Position numbers and translations under genes: made by a program
The notes under the pieces: model-generated
What the model was told of the DNA's origin: nothing
The model's database searches: none
Seen by the model: only the letters and a program-made list of their open reading frames with translations
In this document: positions 44,887 to 56,659 of the stretch, in pieces
How positions within the stretch are numbered: the first letter of the stretch is position 1
How the letters are laid out: each line of letters opens with the position of its first letter
Origin: Siphonodentalium dalli
Lineage: Eukaryota; Mollusca; Scaphopoda; Gadilida; Siphonodentaliidae
DNA length: 64,000 nt
Assembly (NCBI GenBank): GCA_032622095.1
Contig: CP136067.1
Location: 81,804,705-81,868,704, forward strand
Direction: 5' to 3'

Positions 44887-45977
44887 TATGGGAGGCCAAA
44901 TTCACATTTAATAAATAATTGCGCTTAAAGCTCAATTCATGGTTATATGTAACTAAACACCCCTGGTGAATAAATAGGTTTATCCATAAATAACCGTATT
45001 AAACTCCTATTGAATTATCGCCTCTTGGTTTCATTGATTTGGATGGGTAGGGAGCTAGCCCAACTTCTTTATCAAAATGGCTGACTCGCAATAGTATCAC
45101 CTTCTGTTTTAGTTGGAGCGACTTGTGATCGCATTATATTATCTTCGGTATATATTAGTTGGGGCTACTTGCAATAGCATTTCTTTCTGTATTAGTCGGG
45201 GCGACTTTGATTTTCTTCAATTTTTGAGTATACAGGCACACCATATGAGGGAAGCAAGCCCTTGGTGACACCAAATTGACACTATATGACCATGGAAATA
45301 CTATAGATATGTGCAAGCGATGCTGATTTAATAAAAAAAACTAGAGCTCGAGGACTGAGACACCAAAGCTCCAGGAATGAGACACCAATTTTTTTGGACA
45401 GGGATGCTGATAATATGAAAATAGGGTTTTTCCCCCTGATTTAAGTCAATAAGTAAACAATATGAGGTAAGCAAGCCCTCATGCAGTGACACCACATGCA
45501 TGCTATAGTATATGACCATAGTAAGGGCCCAAATCTGTGCAAAAATACATTAAAAGACATCATACAAAAAATTACTAGAGTTCCGGGAAGGAGACATAAA
45601 TTCTTGGGATATTGGGATGCTGATAATATGTAATTAGGGATTATCATTGTTGAACACATACTCACAGTTGACTGTTGAGTACTCAGGCTAATTAAAATAG
45701 GTTAAAATTAGCCCAATGCTCCTCTTGTGTTGCTAGGTGATATACCAGGTCTTGCCAATAGTTTATGGGTAGGTTAGATGTAGTCACAATTACGCTTTAT
45801 AAGCGCAATTGATTGTGCTTAAGCAAAATTCATTACGCTTAAGCGTAAATGCCCTATTTGTGCTTAGGCACAATATGTGGTATTTGCACTTAAGTGCAAT
45901 TGATTGCGCTTAAGCACAATTATTTGCGCTTAAGCGCAATCAGTTGCCATTATTAAATGTGAATTTGGCCTCCCATA
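44887..45977. mobile_element. 1.09-kb TIR element with palindrome array
   Basis: Perfect 28-base terminal inverted repeats begin TATGGGAGGCCAAATTCACA. They are flanked by a 6-base direct repeat CTTACC (44881-44886 and 45978-45983) that may be the target duplication. Inside are three units of about 45 bases around 45109-45215 (AGTTGGAGCGACTTGTGAT-like). Two longer units follow at about 45245-45445 and 45458-45640, which share GCAAGCCCT and GGGATGCTGATAATATG. A palindrome array lies near the right end. No transposase was seen, so it is nonautonomous. The superfamily is not obvious from the termini. Confidence 0.88.
45790..45950. repeat. Array of GCGCTTAAGCGC-type short palindromes
   Basis: At least seven words of the form (A/T/G)CGCTTAAGCG(C/T), CACTTAAGTGC or GTGCTTAAGCAC. 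Each is itself palindromic, and AATT-containing spacers of 8-14 bases separate them. One matching half site (ATTGCGCTTAAAGC) occurs at the left end (44918), directly inside that terminal repeat. They may be subterminal protein-binding repeats of the enclosing element. Confidence 0.8.
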
Positions 45978-46076
45978 CTTACCTACTTATCTGTCCATTC
46001 ATTTGCCTACAGTTAAGTACATGTATGTGCACCTTCATGGTGTATTTACAAGTCAACTACTCCTAAAAAAAATACA

Positions 46077-46270
46077 TTTTGACAAATATGAATGCTATTT
46101 GTTGAACTTATTGTCTGAACATTTACTACCAATGAACAGGAATCTTTCTTCAATTCTATTATCTGTCATCTGCTTATATTACCTGAACATCCCTCCAGAT
46201 GAATAATAGACTTTGCCAATGTATACTTTTATAGCTTGGTTGGGAAATACATTTAGCAAAGAAAGGTTTA
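46077..46270 (-). mobile_element. Family E TTAA element, reverse, eroded
   Basis: Contains TTTGTTGAACTTATTGTCTG, TCCAGATGAATAATAGACTT and the end TTTAGCAAAGAAAGG. The left part is missing. Confidence 0.8.
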
Positions 46271-48640
46271 TTAATGGGTAGCCATTTCAAAATATGCATA
46301 GGACTCAGATGGCAATATAAAGAGGGGAGAAATTGTTCTATTTTATTGAAGATGAATACATTTTGTTGGCCTGTTCTCAATATGCTAAACACAATTTTTT
46401 TTTTTTAATTTTGTGTCAACTTTCACAAGTTTATAAAGGAATTATTAAAACACCTTATTTGTTAGCCTCATCTTACAAGTTACAACCCTGCTCTCTAATT
46501 TTAATACCTAAAATTAACGTTAATTTATGTGAACCACAGTTGTAGAATCGGAGATTAATTCCTCTATAAATCTATCACTGGCTGCTGTCCATGCATTTTG
46601 CATATGTCCTATCCTTGTGGGAGGAAGAGAAATGTCACATTCATGAACCCTAGGTCACATCTAATGTATTCATAGGGCCATATCACCTTTCTTTTAATAT
46701 GAATGTACTTCTTAAAAATCAGCATAATCTATCGACTGATGTCCTATTGATATTTCCATCAGATTACAGGGACGAGGTGATGTTTTGGGAGGGGGTGGCA
46801 GAATTGTTAGGGAGAGGAGTGGAAATTTTTGAGGGGGCTTGGGGTTGGGGTTGAATGATGATGGGTTATGGGGGGAATGAGTGGTTGTCTCTCACACCAA
46901 CCCCCCAAACTTTGGCAGATATTTTTAACAATTGGAAATTTCACACCAACATGTAACCAGTAAATAGTGAGGCATTTGTTGTTTTTAATCCAACACTCGT
47001 GCATATTTTCATAATTTGGGTCAGAATTTTGGATTGAGATAGCCATCAGTTAGAAAATTCAAACTTTATAGAATTTCGTGAATTTCGTTATTTAGTCTGG
47101 TTGGGGGGGGGGGGGGTGGGTTGCAGTTGGAAATATTAAGTTGAACATCACCCCCCCCCCCCCCCCCAATGGAGGCCCTCTAGCTACGTTCCTGTGACTG
47201 CTGATGACACATCTTGATATTTCCATCATTATATCCGTTCATTGGACAACTCTCAACAGATGTCGAGAATTGGCAAATTCTATTGATAACCTTTTACAAG
47301 TCTTAAGTGTAAAAATGTCTGGGAGTAACGGTCCTTAGAGAAATCAACTTCTCTCATTTCCATACACAAATCATGTTTATTCGTGCAGAAATGTTTCTGT
47401 TGTGATCTTTAATGCCCTATAGAGGGGGATATACCTGACGGAAAAAAACGAAAGACTTCTACACAAATGTAATGTATTGCTGGGAATATTGTCCATTTGA
47501 TCTGGTCGATGGGCGATAGATCACAACTTTTATTGTCCGTTCTTGAGATCCTTATGTGGCATGAATACGACTCTCACAAAGTCGAGGTATAACGGTTTGA
47601 CGCAATTTGATAAAGTGTGATATCATCAACACTTAATGCTACACCAGGGATTTCACTCTGTTGTATATCTCTCGATAATTTACCCATGATGCAGTGTATG
47701 GTGGTAGTAGTATATTAAAGTCAGTGAAAAATATCCAATTGTATGTTAGGCCTGTAAAAAACATGTTGTTTTATTGCCTGGTATACAATAGGAGCCTGAA
47801 AAAAGTCTCAGGAATTTAAATATTAAGCATCATGAACAACCATTCAATCCATTTGATCTTGTACTCTGGTCTACTGCACACAAAGACAATGTTTTCAGGA
47901 ATATCAACTTGAGCCTCAATCTGTACTTATCTTCCTTTAATTAAAAAGGGCCCATTTTTTTCTCTGAAGTGGTAATTTCTATTCCTTCAGTAAGTTAATT
48001 TGAGGCATACACTGTTCTTATAAAAGTATTTAACTTTATAGATGTGTACATATTTGAACAATTTGAACATGTATTCATGTAGTTTGAACCTCCAATTTTA
48101 CGGCCAAAGACCTTTAAGTGATAATTATTAAATGAATTTAAATCACAATTTTATCACACATTTCTGCTTTGTTGTATAAATGGTGTAGCGGGCAGTTGCC
48201 TTTTATTGAGTCGCCAAATGACACCAATGCTCTGCTAGTACTAGTAAATTGTCTTTGGACTGATTGCAAGAATTCCATCAATTACTATACTCCATGCATC
48301 TATAGTGAATTTAAATTAGTTTTTTTGGGGTGACAAGTCGAAGATTTCTCAATTCAACTTAATCAGACGCCGGTCTTATGTCCTTAACTGAGACGATAAC
48401 TGCCTGAAAAATGTTTCCATTGATTTGGCCAATAATTTCTCACGTAGAGTAGACCATCACCAGAGTTAGCAAAGAGCTACCATGAATTCTCGTTGAAGCA
48501 AATGATGTCCCGACAGTTTCAAAGTCGGATCGGGGCTGATTAAATGAATCCATAGCTCATCATGTGACCTTCTGTGACCTCATTCTGAAGCAACAGTTGC
48601 AAGATGGGAAATTGCTTTAATGCCAGCCTTGATTTCAGTC
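46271..48640. other. Intron with G-run and C-run tracts
   Basis: No gene recognised. A G-rich patch lies at 46780-46880. A G14 tract (47103-47116) and a C17 tract (47151-47167) lie 34 bases apart and can pair as a hairpin stem. Otherwise it is unremarkable A+T-rich sequence. Confidence 0.5.
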
Positions 48641-48689
48641 CAGATATGCCGCTCTCAACATAAATTTTTCTGTTCTAAACCATTGTACT

Positions 48690-49140
48690 CTTCACTGCCG
48701 AATATTAGTGATTATACCTTTTTTTATACCCCCCCCCCCCCCTTTTTCGACTTAGAATATTTTTTCAACATGTATAATTTTGTCCGAGCTTTTATTCCTA
48801 CATTTCTAGGTCAATTTTTTTTTAACTTGGCACAGATATTTAGTACCATGGGAACCTGTGCACCTGCGATTATGATGTCTGTCCGGCATTTTTTGGTGGA
48901 GTTATTTCCCTTTTTCGACTTGGAACATTTTTGCAAAATGCATAAATAATAATAGCTTTTATTCCTACATTTTTCGGTCAATATGTTTAAGATTACGGTT
49001 AGGTTTGTGCACCTGCAATGGGAACTGTTATTTTATTATTTTAACTAAATGTTTACTGACATGTGAAACATCTTAGGGGGGTATCCTTAGTCCCATTGGG
49101 ACAGTCAATGGGACAGTCACACCTCTATTTAATTTAAACT
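48690..49140 (+). repeat. Family H dispersed repeat, copy 2
   Basis: Shares TTTTGTCCGAGCTTTTATTC, AGTACCATGGGAACCTGTGC, ACCTGCGATTATGA and the closing GTCACACCTCTA with 4589-5135, same orientation. A C-run lies at 48729-48742. Confidence 0.72.
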
Positions 49141-49164
49141 TTATAATACGAAAATCGCGATATT

Positions 49165-49605
49165 ATTTTATAGATGCATAATCAGATTAAATTCCCCTCA
49201 ATTACTATTGATTTGGATTCGGGGGTAAAAACTAATTGATTCGAGATGAGGAACACATCTATAAAAGCTCAGAGTTATTAGATATTAATTTTTGTTATCT
49301 ATTATTTTTTACCCAGTAAAAAGTCGACGAGCTGAATGTCGGACCAAATTGCGGATGAAGATGGATAACTCTAAAATCAAGAGGCTTTATGTTGATAATA
49401 AGGCCAAATTTTGTCGGAACAGCATGTTGATAAATAACTCATTTCAGGCAATTTTATACTATATTTGATTGTGGTTACATTGGGCAATTAATCGATTCTG
49501 ATAGCTGAAACGGCATTTAAAAATATGTTGTTGTTGTTGTTGTTGGAATCTGATTATATGGTGGTACTCAGCTAATAACAAAGAATCTTATTATATTCTG
49601 GTACT
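49165..49605 (+). repeat. Family G dispersed repeat, copy 2
   Basis: Same word order as the copy at 61595 (GATGCATAATCAGATTAAAT, GGATTCGGGGGTAAAAACTA, AAGTCGACGAGCTGA, GCGGATGAAGATGGATAACT). A (TTG)n expansion near 49529 interrupts the end. Confidence 0.82.
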
Positions 49606-49690
49606 CAGCTAATAATAAAGAAACAGCGCATGGCATTTATGGCACTTGTAGATTAAAACAAAATTATAAAACCATTTTCTGGTTGTTTAA

Positions 49691-50072
49691 CCCTTTACCC
49701 AACAGAAGGGCCCTGTGCCAATGCATTCTCTTATATATGCGAGTCGACCATAGGTCGCCTCGCATATATAAGAGAATGCATTGGCTTAACACATTAAAAA
49801 TTATAAAATTGTTAAAGAATGTAAGAAAAAATGGTAAAAAGTGTTAAAAAAAGATTTTTTTTAGACCAATGCATTCTCTTATATATGCGAGGCGACCTAT
49901 GGTTGACTCGCATATATAAGAGAATGCATTGGCACAGGGTATAACTATAACCATCACAATGTGGTCAATGAGCCGGTTCCAATGATATCCATATTTGTAT
50001 GGTTTTATTGAGACAGACCGAAGATATTTTAGGCTGTTGAAGCTTTATTTGGCCGGTTTGTTGGGTAAAGGG
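49691..50072 (-). mobile_element. Family C TTAA element with two hairpin modules, copy 2
   Basis: TTAA on both sides. It is a nearly identical reverse complement of 19297-19688, with the same two hairpin modules, the same A/T-rich spacer and the same unique right half (GCCGGTTCCAATGATATCC on this strand). Confidence 0.92.
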
Positions 50073-50884
50073 TTAAGTGTTCAACTTCTCAAAGTTCTCA
50101 ACTACACAAGATGTGCTTTGTTACCAAAATTGGCAATTCTATTGAATACACATGATTTTATGTGAATGAAAATGGAATAAAACTATTTATAAATCTATTC
50201 TCACATTCATTTTACTCTGAATTATAATATTTTAGAAGTCAGTGATTTTGCAGAAATTGATGACTTGAAGAACATTTTTGAAATTTCTTAGTTTATCTGG
50301 GCTCAGGCTATATCATAATAAACTGATCATCTTCAACTGATATTTATGACTAGATATATTGACTGAGATACCATAATCTTGCTGTTACGCATGCACCCTA
50401 TTGGTACCAGCCTATAAACTAGTTCCTAACAGTAGGGTGTGTTCACATTTTATCGAGGCAGTAATATATTAGTACTAAGTATCACTAAACTGTCATGTTA
50501 AATCAACTTAAATGAAGATTTACTTGTTATAACACTGGTTGGTGGTAGGATACTAAGAGATCGTAAATGAGAAGTTCTAACAGTATCTAATAGTGTGTAT
50601 CATTCAACACATCAATATAGTAGTATTATAAATCTTAACGCTGGAATTTTATTTTTGTTTTTTTTACTGATCTTTCTTAGCTTAGTGCTAATCAGGTGTT
50701 GCATGCATATGGCACTTGAAGTTTTCTTGGCTAATGGCTGAATTGGCGATAAAAAGGCAGAGGATTTCGCTGGTACATAATTATGGATATTTACAAGTGA
50801 TAAGCCCAGCTATATTCTCGTACTAAAATGAGAAACATTGCATGTTGGTCCCTCCCAACCAGGTAACATGAAGCATAAATTTAA

Positions 50885-51139
50885 CCGTTTCATGGCAAGA
50901 GGTGTGCTGGTGCATCATTTAAGATCCTGTGCCAGTGCATTCTCTTATATATATGAGTCTCCCAAAGGGAGCCTCGCATATAAAATAGAATACACTGGCT
51001 TACAGGATCAAGGTAAATATTGTTAGGCCAATGTATTCTCTTATATATGTGAGGTGCCCTATGTGGGACTCGCATATATAAGAGAATGCATTGGCACAGG
51101 ATTTTCGCAAAATTTCAGAAAGCTCCAGTCATGAAAGGG
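50885..51139. mobile_element. Family B TTAA hairpin element, copy 7
   Basis: TTAA at the left (50881-50884). It has two full hairpins with arms GTGCATTCTCTTATATATAT and CCAATGTATTCTCTTATATA. The right end is GTCATGAAAGGG, and the right TTAA has become TTATAA. Confidence 0.88.
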
Positions 51140-51149
51140 TTATAAAGTA

Positions 51150-53146
51150 ATATTGTATTTACAGCCTTCAGGTGACAAGTTCAACTTTTCTCACCCTACA
51201 AATTGGATGCATGGTTGTTTAGTGTAATTTAAAAAAAAAATATCAGTGCCACATAGATTGGATACAACTGTACAATGACTTGAACTAGAGGTAATTAAAG
51301 TTAGGTATTTCAGGTATTACAGTTCTCCTGGTAGGTCCTGAAGCTTATAATGGCCATAGGCAACTCAGACTTCCAAATACATGCTTTTGTACAGTGCCTT
51401 GTTCCAGCACCATAGCGGGTGTGATGTAAAACTTATAGAGTTGCACTTTTTTCTGTTTACAATTTACTCTGAAATTCAGTTATGTATTTTTCCACAAGAA
51501 AACCTTCTGATTTTCAGCAGTCGCAAAGGATCAGCAAATAATCAGTCATTGGTTCTTCATCATCTATATTTTATAGATATATAAGCTTTTCGAATAAAGT
51601 CTAAAGCTTTTGGGGGTGGTTTTATTGACTCCGCTCTATTTCTCTTGTGGTGTTGTTAGTGTATTGGAGTATTAGATTGGCATTTAACTGATGAACCTGT
51701 ACGTGACTCTAGAATAATTATCAGCATGGGCGAACTAGTTGCCTTAAAAAGTGACTCGTGAGTATTTCACATATATCACCAACAATAGACATGTAGACAT
51801 GTAAATCACAAGATTAAACCAGCTTCCCTGTATATATGTCATAAACTAGAATGAACGCCAGCACTTGCATGACAATTGCTGCTACTTGTGAAAATATCGG
51901 CAACAATAATCTACAACTCAAGATAATATTTGGTAGATCATCATACTTCTTGATGAGTATGATCATAAATTTTCAGATAGGAACGCTCCAATACAGCATG
52001 TTTGTGGGATTTATTCCCATGAGGCCTAGTAAATCATGGCGGATGTTCAGATTTCATCGGCAATAATTCCTACATGCCAGCGGGGATTTATCCACAGATC
52101 AAGATTTAATCATTCTTGGAGTACTTCTGAGGCACAAATTTATCAAAGGGAATCATCAAATTCTCTGGGATTCCGCCACAAAATTCTGGGTAAAAAAAGC
52201 ATAAAAGCAGACAGAGAAAGTGTTATATTTTCTGTTTGATCGCAAATCTCACTAAATCTTGGTAGATATGGGGGAAAGCAACCATATAGTCGGAGATATT
52301 GTCATTATTGAAAACCAATATTAACAAAGTGGACGTAGACTGCCAATAAAAGCTATCTCATTCTGGGCTGCATTTCAGAGCGGGCTGGCTATAAAATGGT
52401 GATGGGAAACACTAGCTTCATAGACTAGTGAGTCCAGGGCATCAAATATCATTTAAGTTAACCCTGTCATTACTGAATTGATTGTGCAACATAATAGTGT
52501 GTCTTCATTGGTAGAGATGTTAAGAACAAGCATACCAGTCAGGGATGTGGCAAAATGGGGGGTAGGTAATTGCCCTCCCCCCAGCTGGCCAAAATGTTCA
52601 ACAGTTGTAAATTCCATACCTGACACAACATTAGTTGTAAATTTCAGACCTAAAGTAGGTTGAATTGGTTTGATAGTTTGATATTCTAACCAGTATTTAG
52701 TGTGAAAATTGTTTAAAATTTGAAATGATGACACTATTTTATTAAAATATAGGACAAAAATTAGCTTACGATTGTCTCAGACTGAAGTGAGAAGATACCA
52801 GTGCTATTATATTAAAGAGTCCAAAGGCACTCACAGCACTCACAGCGTGCAAAAAAAATTAAAAAGTATAAATATAAAGTATCACCAGTAAGAAGATCAT
52901 GGAGACATTGATAAACTTTGTTCTTATATTCATTATTGATAGTTCTCAAATAAAAAACAAATTATTTTTATTTATATTTTGCACGTTGAAACCATTGTTA
53001 TTTAAACAAAACTGTTACAGTGACTTGTCAACAAACATTAATAATTGTGTTGTAAGTTAAATATATTTTAAAAATATTTCCACTGTAACAGTAGTGTTTA
53101 CATAACAATGGTTTTGACATTGTGAAATCACATTATTGGAGAGTTA
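51150..53146. other. Intron sequence, little recognised
   Basis: No exon supported. Around 52950-53120 an imperfect inverted repeat pairs TTGAAACCATTGTTATTTAA and AACTGTTACAGTG with CACTGTAACAGTAGTG and ATAACAATGGTTTTGACATT. This is a possible MITE-like hairpin of about 150 bases. Confidence 0.5.
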
Positions 53147-53150
53147 TTAA

Positions 53151-53375
53151 CCCTTCCATGACTGGAGCTTCATGAACTTTTGCGGGAACCCTGTGCCATA
53201 GGGAGCCTCGCATGTAGAAGAGAATACATTGACCTAACCATATTTATCTTTACCTTGTAAGCCAGTGCATTCTCTTATATATACGAGGCTCCCTATGGGA
53301 GACTCGCATATATAAGAGAATGCACTGGCACAGGATCTTTAAGGCTACACCAGTGCAGCTCCCGTCATGAAAGGG
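53151..53375. mobile_element. Family B TTAA hairpin element, copy 8
   Basis: TTAA on both sides. The first hairpin is reduced to its right arm (ATAGGGAGCCTCGCATGTAG) and the second is complete. It ends CCGTCATGAAAGGG. Confidence 0.88.
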
Positions 53376-53434
53376 TTAATAAAGAAAATATGAAAAAAGT
53401 CAATTTATTTTTTCATGTACAGACGTTTATGTTA

Positions 53435-53564
53435 CAGTAATGCCCTATAACTAATCGACTCCTTAACCATAGCAGAATTATGGGTAATTTTCACGATTTA
53501 GTTGGAAATATGGCTTGTTGCCATTCATCGGAAAGCTCTCAGTCGATTATTTAGGGCATTACTG
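53435..53564. mobile_element. Family A TA-MITE, internally deleted (copy 13)
   Basis: TA on both sides. The left arm is complete to GGAAAGCTCTC, then it jumps to AGTCGATTATTTAGGGCATT, losing most of the right arm. The junction uses the repeated word AGTCG, a sign of a short-homology deletion. Confidence 0.9.
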
Positions 53565-54241
53565 TACATGTATGTTGTATGAACTTAATTCGAAGGCCTT
53601 GACTCCCTTTAAGTATAGTGCTAAAGGGTCCTGACAATGACATGAAGCCCTAGATATCTGCATTATCTTCATTACAGCTTTCTTCAAGGAAGCCCCTTCA
53701 AATGCTAAAATCATGAGTCACCGACAGAATATCTAAAGTTAATCTCTCGTGAGACATCTGTTCATTTGTTAGCCAGGTGCCTTCCCATTAGCCACCTCAC
53801 GAGAATCATTGGTGACGATATTAGATGATACCATATAAGTAAGCTAAATCCTAATTGCAATCAGATCAGCTTGACATTCGTTATTCATATCTTATTCACT
53901 ATCTAATTATCTACTGAGTATTTAATAGGCTAATCCTATTTTGGGACATTTACAAGACTACTGTCTTCATGAGCAGTTATGAGTATTCCTATGATTATAA
54001 AACCTGTATCAACTTTTGCTTCATCCTGCATGTAGGATGCCACAAACCATGAGTTATCCCTTAGGAAATGTTCAGATAATAAGTTTAACAAACGACCATG
54101 GAACTTGAAGGGTTTCCATGACTGAGCTACGTAAGGACTCAGGAGGTGGAATGTTTAGATGGGCCTACACAGATAACTACTTATTTGTTGAGCTAGTACA
54201 CCATATAAAGGAATCTATACTATCTGAAGACCATATCAAGC

Positions 54242-54245
<4 letters not shown>

Positions 54246-54280
<35 letters not shown>
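54246..54280. repeat. (AT)n microsatellite
   Basis: About 17 perfect AT units. Confidence 0.97.
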
Positions 54281-54283
<3 letters not shown>

Positions 54284-54501
54284 AATTCTTTGTTTCTTTG
54301 GAGATTTTCTTCAAACTCATTTTTTGCTTATTTAATCATATTATTTACTTTATTTCTACTTTTCTTGTATCGTGCAAGTTCGGAACTATTCTTTGTTTTG
54401 TAAATGTTTTGTTGGGTTCAAAATCATTAAGTATTTTTTGTGTAGCTCCATCTAAACTTTCTAGTTATTCCTACATGTAAGGAACTTCTCGGTTCCTTTA
54501 A

Positions 54502-56506
54502 CTCTTTCACTGCCATGCAGCACCACAGAAATACCTGCTACTGCCAAGCATACTGTACATGTACATGTAGTATATTGCTGCTAAAAACATATGGATTGGG
54601 TATTTCTCATTAACTTTTGTATCTTCAGAGCTATTTTCATGAAACTTGGTATGCATATAGGTATTGGCCTGGGGAATCGAATACATTCCCCAGTCCACCA
54701 TTGTCACGAGAGAGATGCCAACATGCGCAAAAATGTAATAAACAATAATTTAATGTTAGCAAAAAATGACTATTACCATTTCTCATTTCATCACAGATAA
54801 AAGGCAAATTACTATATTAATCATTTAAGTAATTAAAACCAATTCCATGTTGCCGAAAGGATGAGACTTTAATATCGATTACATTTTTTTCAGCGGCATA
54901 TTTTGATTTTGATTTTCTGATAGTCAAAGTTGACCAAAGGAGCAATTATAAGCAATAATTAATACCATTTGTGTAAATATTGATAGCAGCCAATATGCAA
55001 CAATAAATATCAATAATTAATCAATAATTAATCAATAACGATCATTTTATGTAATAATAAACTCTTCAAACGGTGTTTGTGTCAACAAATGCGTTTTGTT
55101 TTGTGTTACGTCATTCGTCGTATTTGACTCGGCTGAAGGTTTGGCTATTCAGCCTATTGTGTCGAATTACGAAATCGCGTTTTGAATGTCTCTCTTTTTT
55201 AACGCACGATAAAAAGAGGTCTTCGCACGAACCAAAAATTATAAAACTTCCCAATTATAAGTAAAAATACCCAAATGAAGGAGTCTATGTAGGTCCCGAA
55301 GGAGTCTATAGACTCTTTGATGTAGAGTTCTGATCGGGAAAATGTAGGTCGATCTATTTTTGTCATAACTCTGACGTATTTTGACCTGGGAGAAAAAATT
55401 GAAATCGAGGCTCACAACGAGCATGCCAGTTTTAAATATAGAAACAGGGAATCCCGACAAATGGCGATATCGGCGACAAACAAATAATCGAAAACAACAC
55501 ATAAAATAAACATAGCAAAAACGTGGCACAGTAAAAATGTCAGAACGCCACGAGGTTTTACGTCGTTTTTGGTGACGTCATGGAGTGAAACGGAGTAGGG
55601 TGACACCAACGTACGAATCTGTTTGATCGCCATACTGTTGCGCGAGCGCACGTAAATATAAGAAAATTTCAGTATTTCTCAATAACGTTTGTATTTGTAG
55701 AGATATTTTCATAATAGTTGGTATGTAAGTAGGTATCAGTATTGGGAATAGAAAATATGTTCTAGTCCGCCAGTGTCACATTTCACGTGACCACGATCAT
55801 GTGACCCCAAAACAAGATGGCCGCCATCCCGAAATATAAGATAATGTTAGTTTATTGCTGCTAAATACATATTGATTGGGTATTTCTCAATAACTTTTGT
55901 ATCTGTAAAGGTTCGTGAAACTTGGTGCACAGTTATATATTGGACTTGCTAATTGAAAACACTTCCTAGTCTGCCAGGGTCATGAGACCATGATCACAAA
56001 ACAAGATGGCCACCACACCGAAATATAAGGAAAATTCATTATTTCTCAATAACTTTTGTATCTGCAGAGATATTTTGACGAAATTTGGCATGTAAGTTGG
56101 TGTTAGTATTGAGAACTGAAAACAAGTTAGTATATTTCTGCTAAATACATATATTATTGGGTATTTCGTAATAACTTTTGTATATACAGAGGTATATTCC
56201 TGAAACTTGGTATGCAGGTAGGTATTGGTCTCTGTGAAATGGAAAACACTTCCCATACCAGGAGGGTCACGTGACCGCGACCACTTAATCACAAAACAAG
56301 ATGGCCGACATCCCGAAATATAAAAAAAATAAACCAAGAGTTTCTCGTTACAAAATTGATTTCATCACGTACACTGTTTTCACATAATATTATAGAGTTA
56401 CTTTCCATGGATTGATGTTACGGGACGAAGGTGTCAGGATTCGACTCAAGTCGCGATCGGCAATGTATGGGTAATTCGACTCAAGTCGCGATCGGCAGTG
56501 AAAGAG
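54502..56506. mobile_element. 2.0-kb TTAA element carrying a 170-bp repeat array
   Basis: Flanked by TTAA (54498-54501 and 56507-56510), with inverted 13-base ends CTCTTTCACTGCC and GGCAGTGAAAGAG. The termini resemble family D (CYCTTTNNNTGCC). Inside are about five units near 54594-54715, 55660-55800, 55860-55995, 56035-56130 and 56155-56310. They share TATTTCTCAATAACTTTTGT, GAAACTTGGTATGCA and, in most units, AACAAGATGGCCGCCATCCC or a variant. Before the right end CGACTCAAGTCGCGATCGGC occurs twice. No transposase frame was seen, so it is a large nonautonomous piggyBac-type element. Confidence 0.85.
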
Positions 56507-56563
56507 TTAAGAAACAAAGTTGGCTTCAAGACAATGTCACTTTATTATATATTTGGTACTCAC

Positions 56564-56650
56564 TTTTACAAACATTGTTAACCCTCCTATAGCCAGCAGC
56601 CTGTGCAGCAACGTTTGTTCTTGGTGGTTCTAACCATGTGCCATATCGAA
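56564..56650 (-). CDS. Orphan GPI-anchored protein gene, most upstream exon seen
   Basis: Internal exon of 87 bases. The acceptor is TCATCTATTCCAG and the donor GTGAGT, with one-base overhangs at both ends. It encodes RYGTWLEPPRTNVAAQAAGY, then RRVNNVCK. Only this frame is open across the exon, and the overhang fits the next exon at 39301-39398, giving Thr. Because it starts inside a codon there must be at least one earlier exon with the start codon and a signal peptide. None could be recognised between here and the right edge of the window. Confidence 0.8.
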
Positions 56651-56659
56651 CTGGAATAG

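Noticed and set aside
54118-54480. Plus-strand frame of 120 codons, Phe/Ile rich
   Set aside because: It passes through an (AT)n microsatellite and its hydrophobicity comes from T-rich sequence.
55966-56337. Minus-strand frame of 123 codons
   Set aside because: It is a translation of the 170-base repeat array inside the TTAA element, with the same words recurring.
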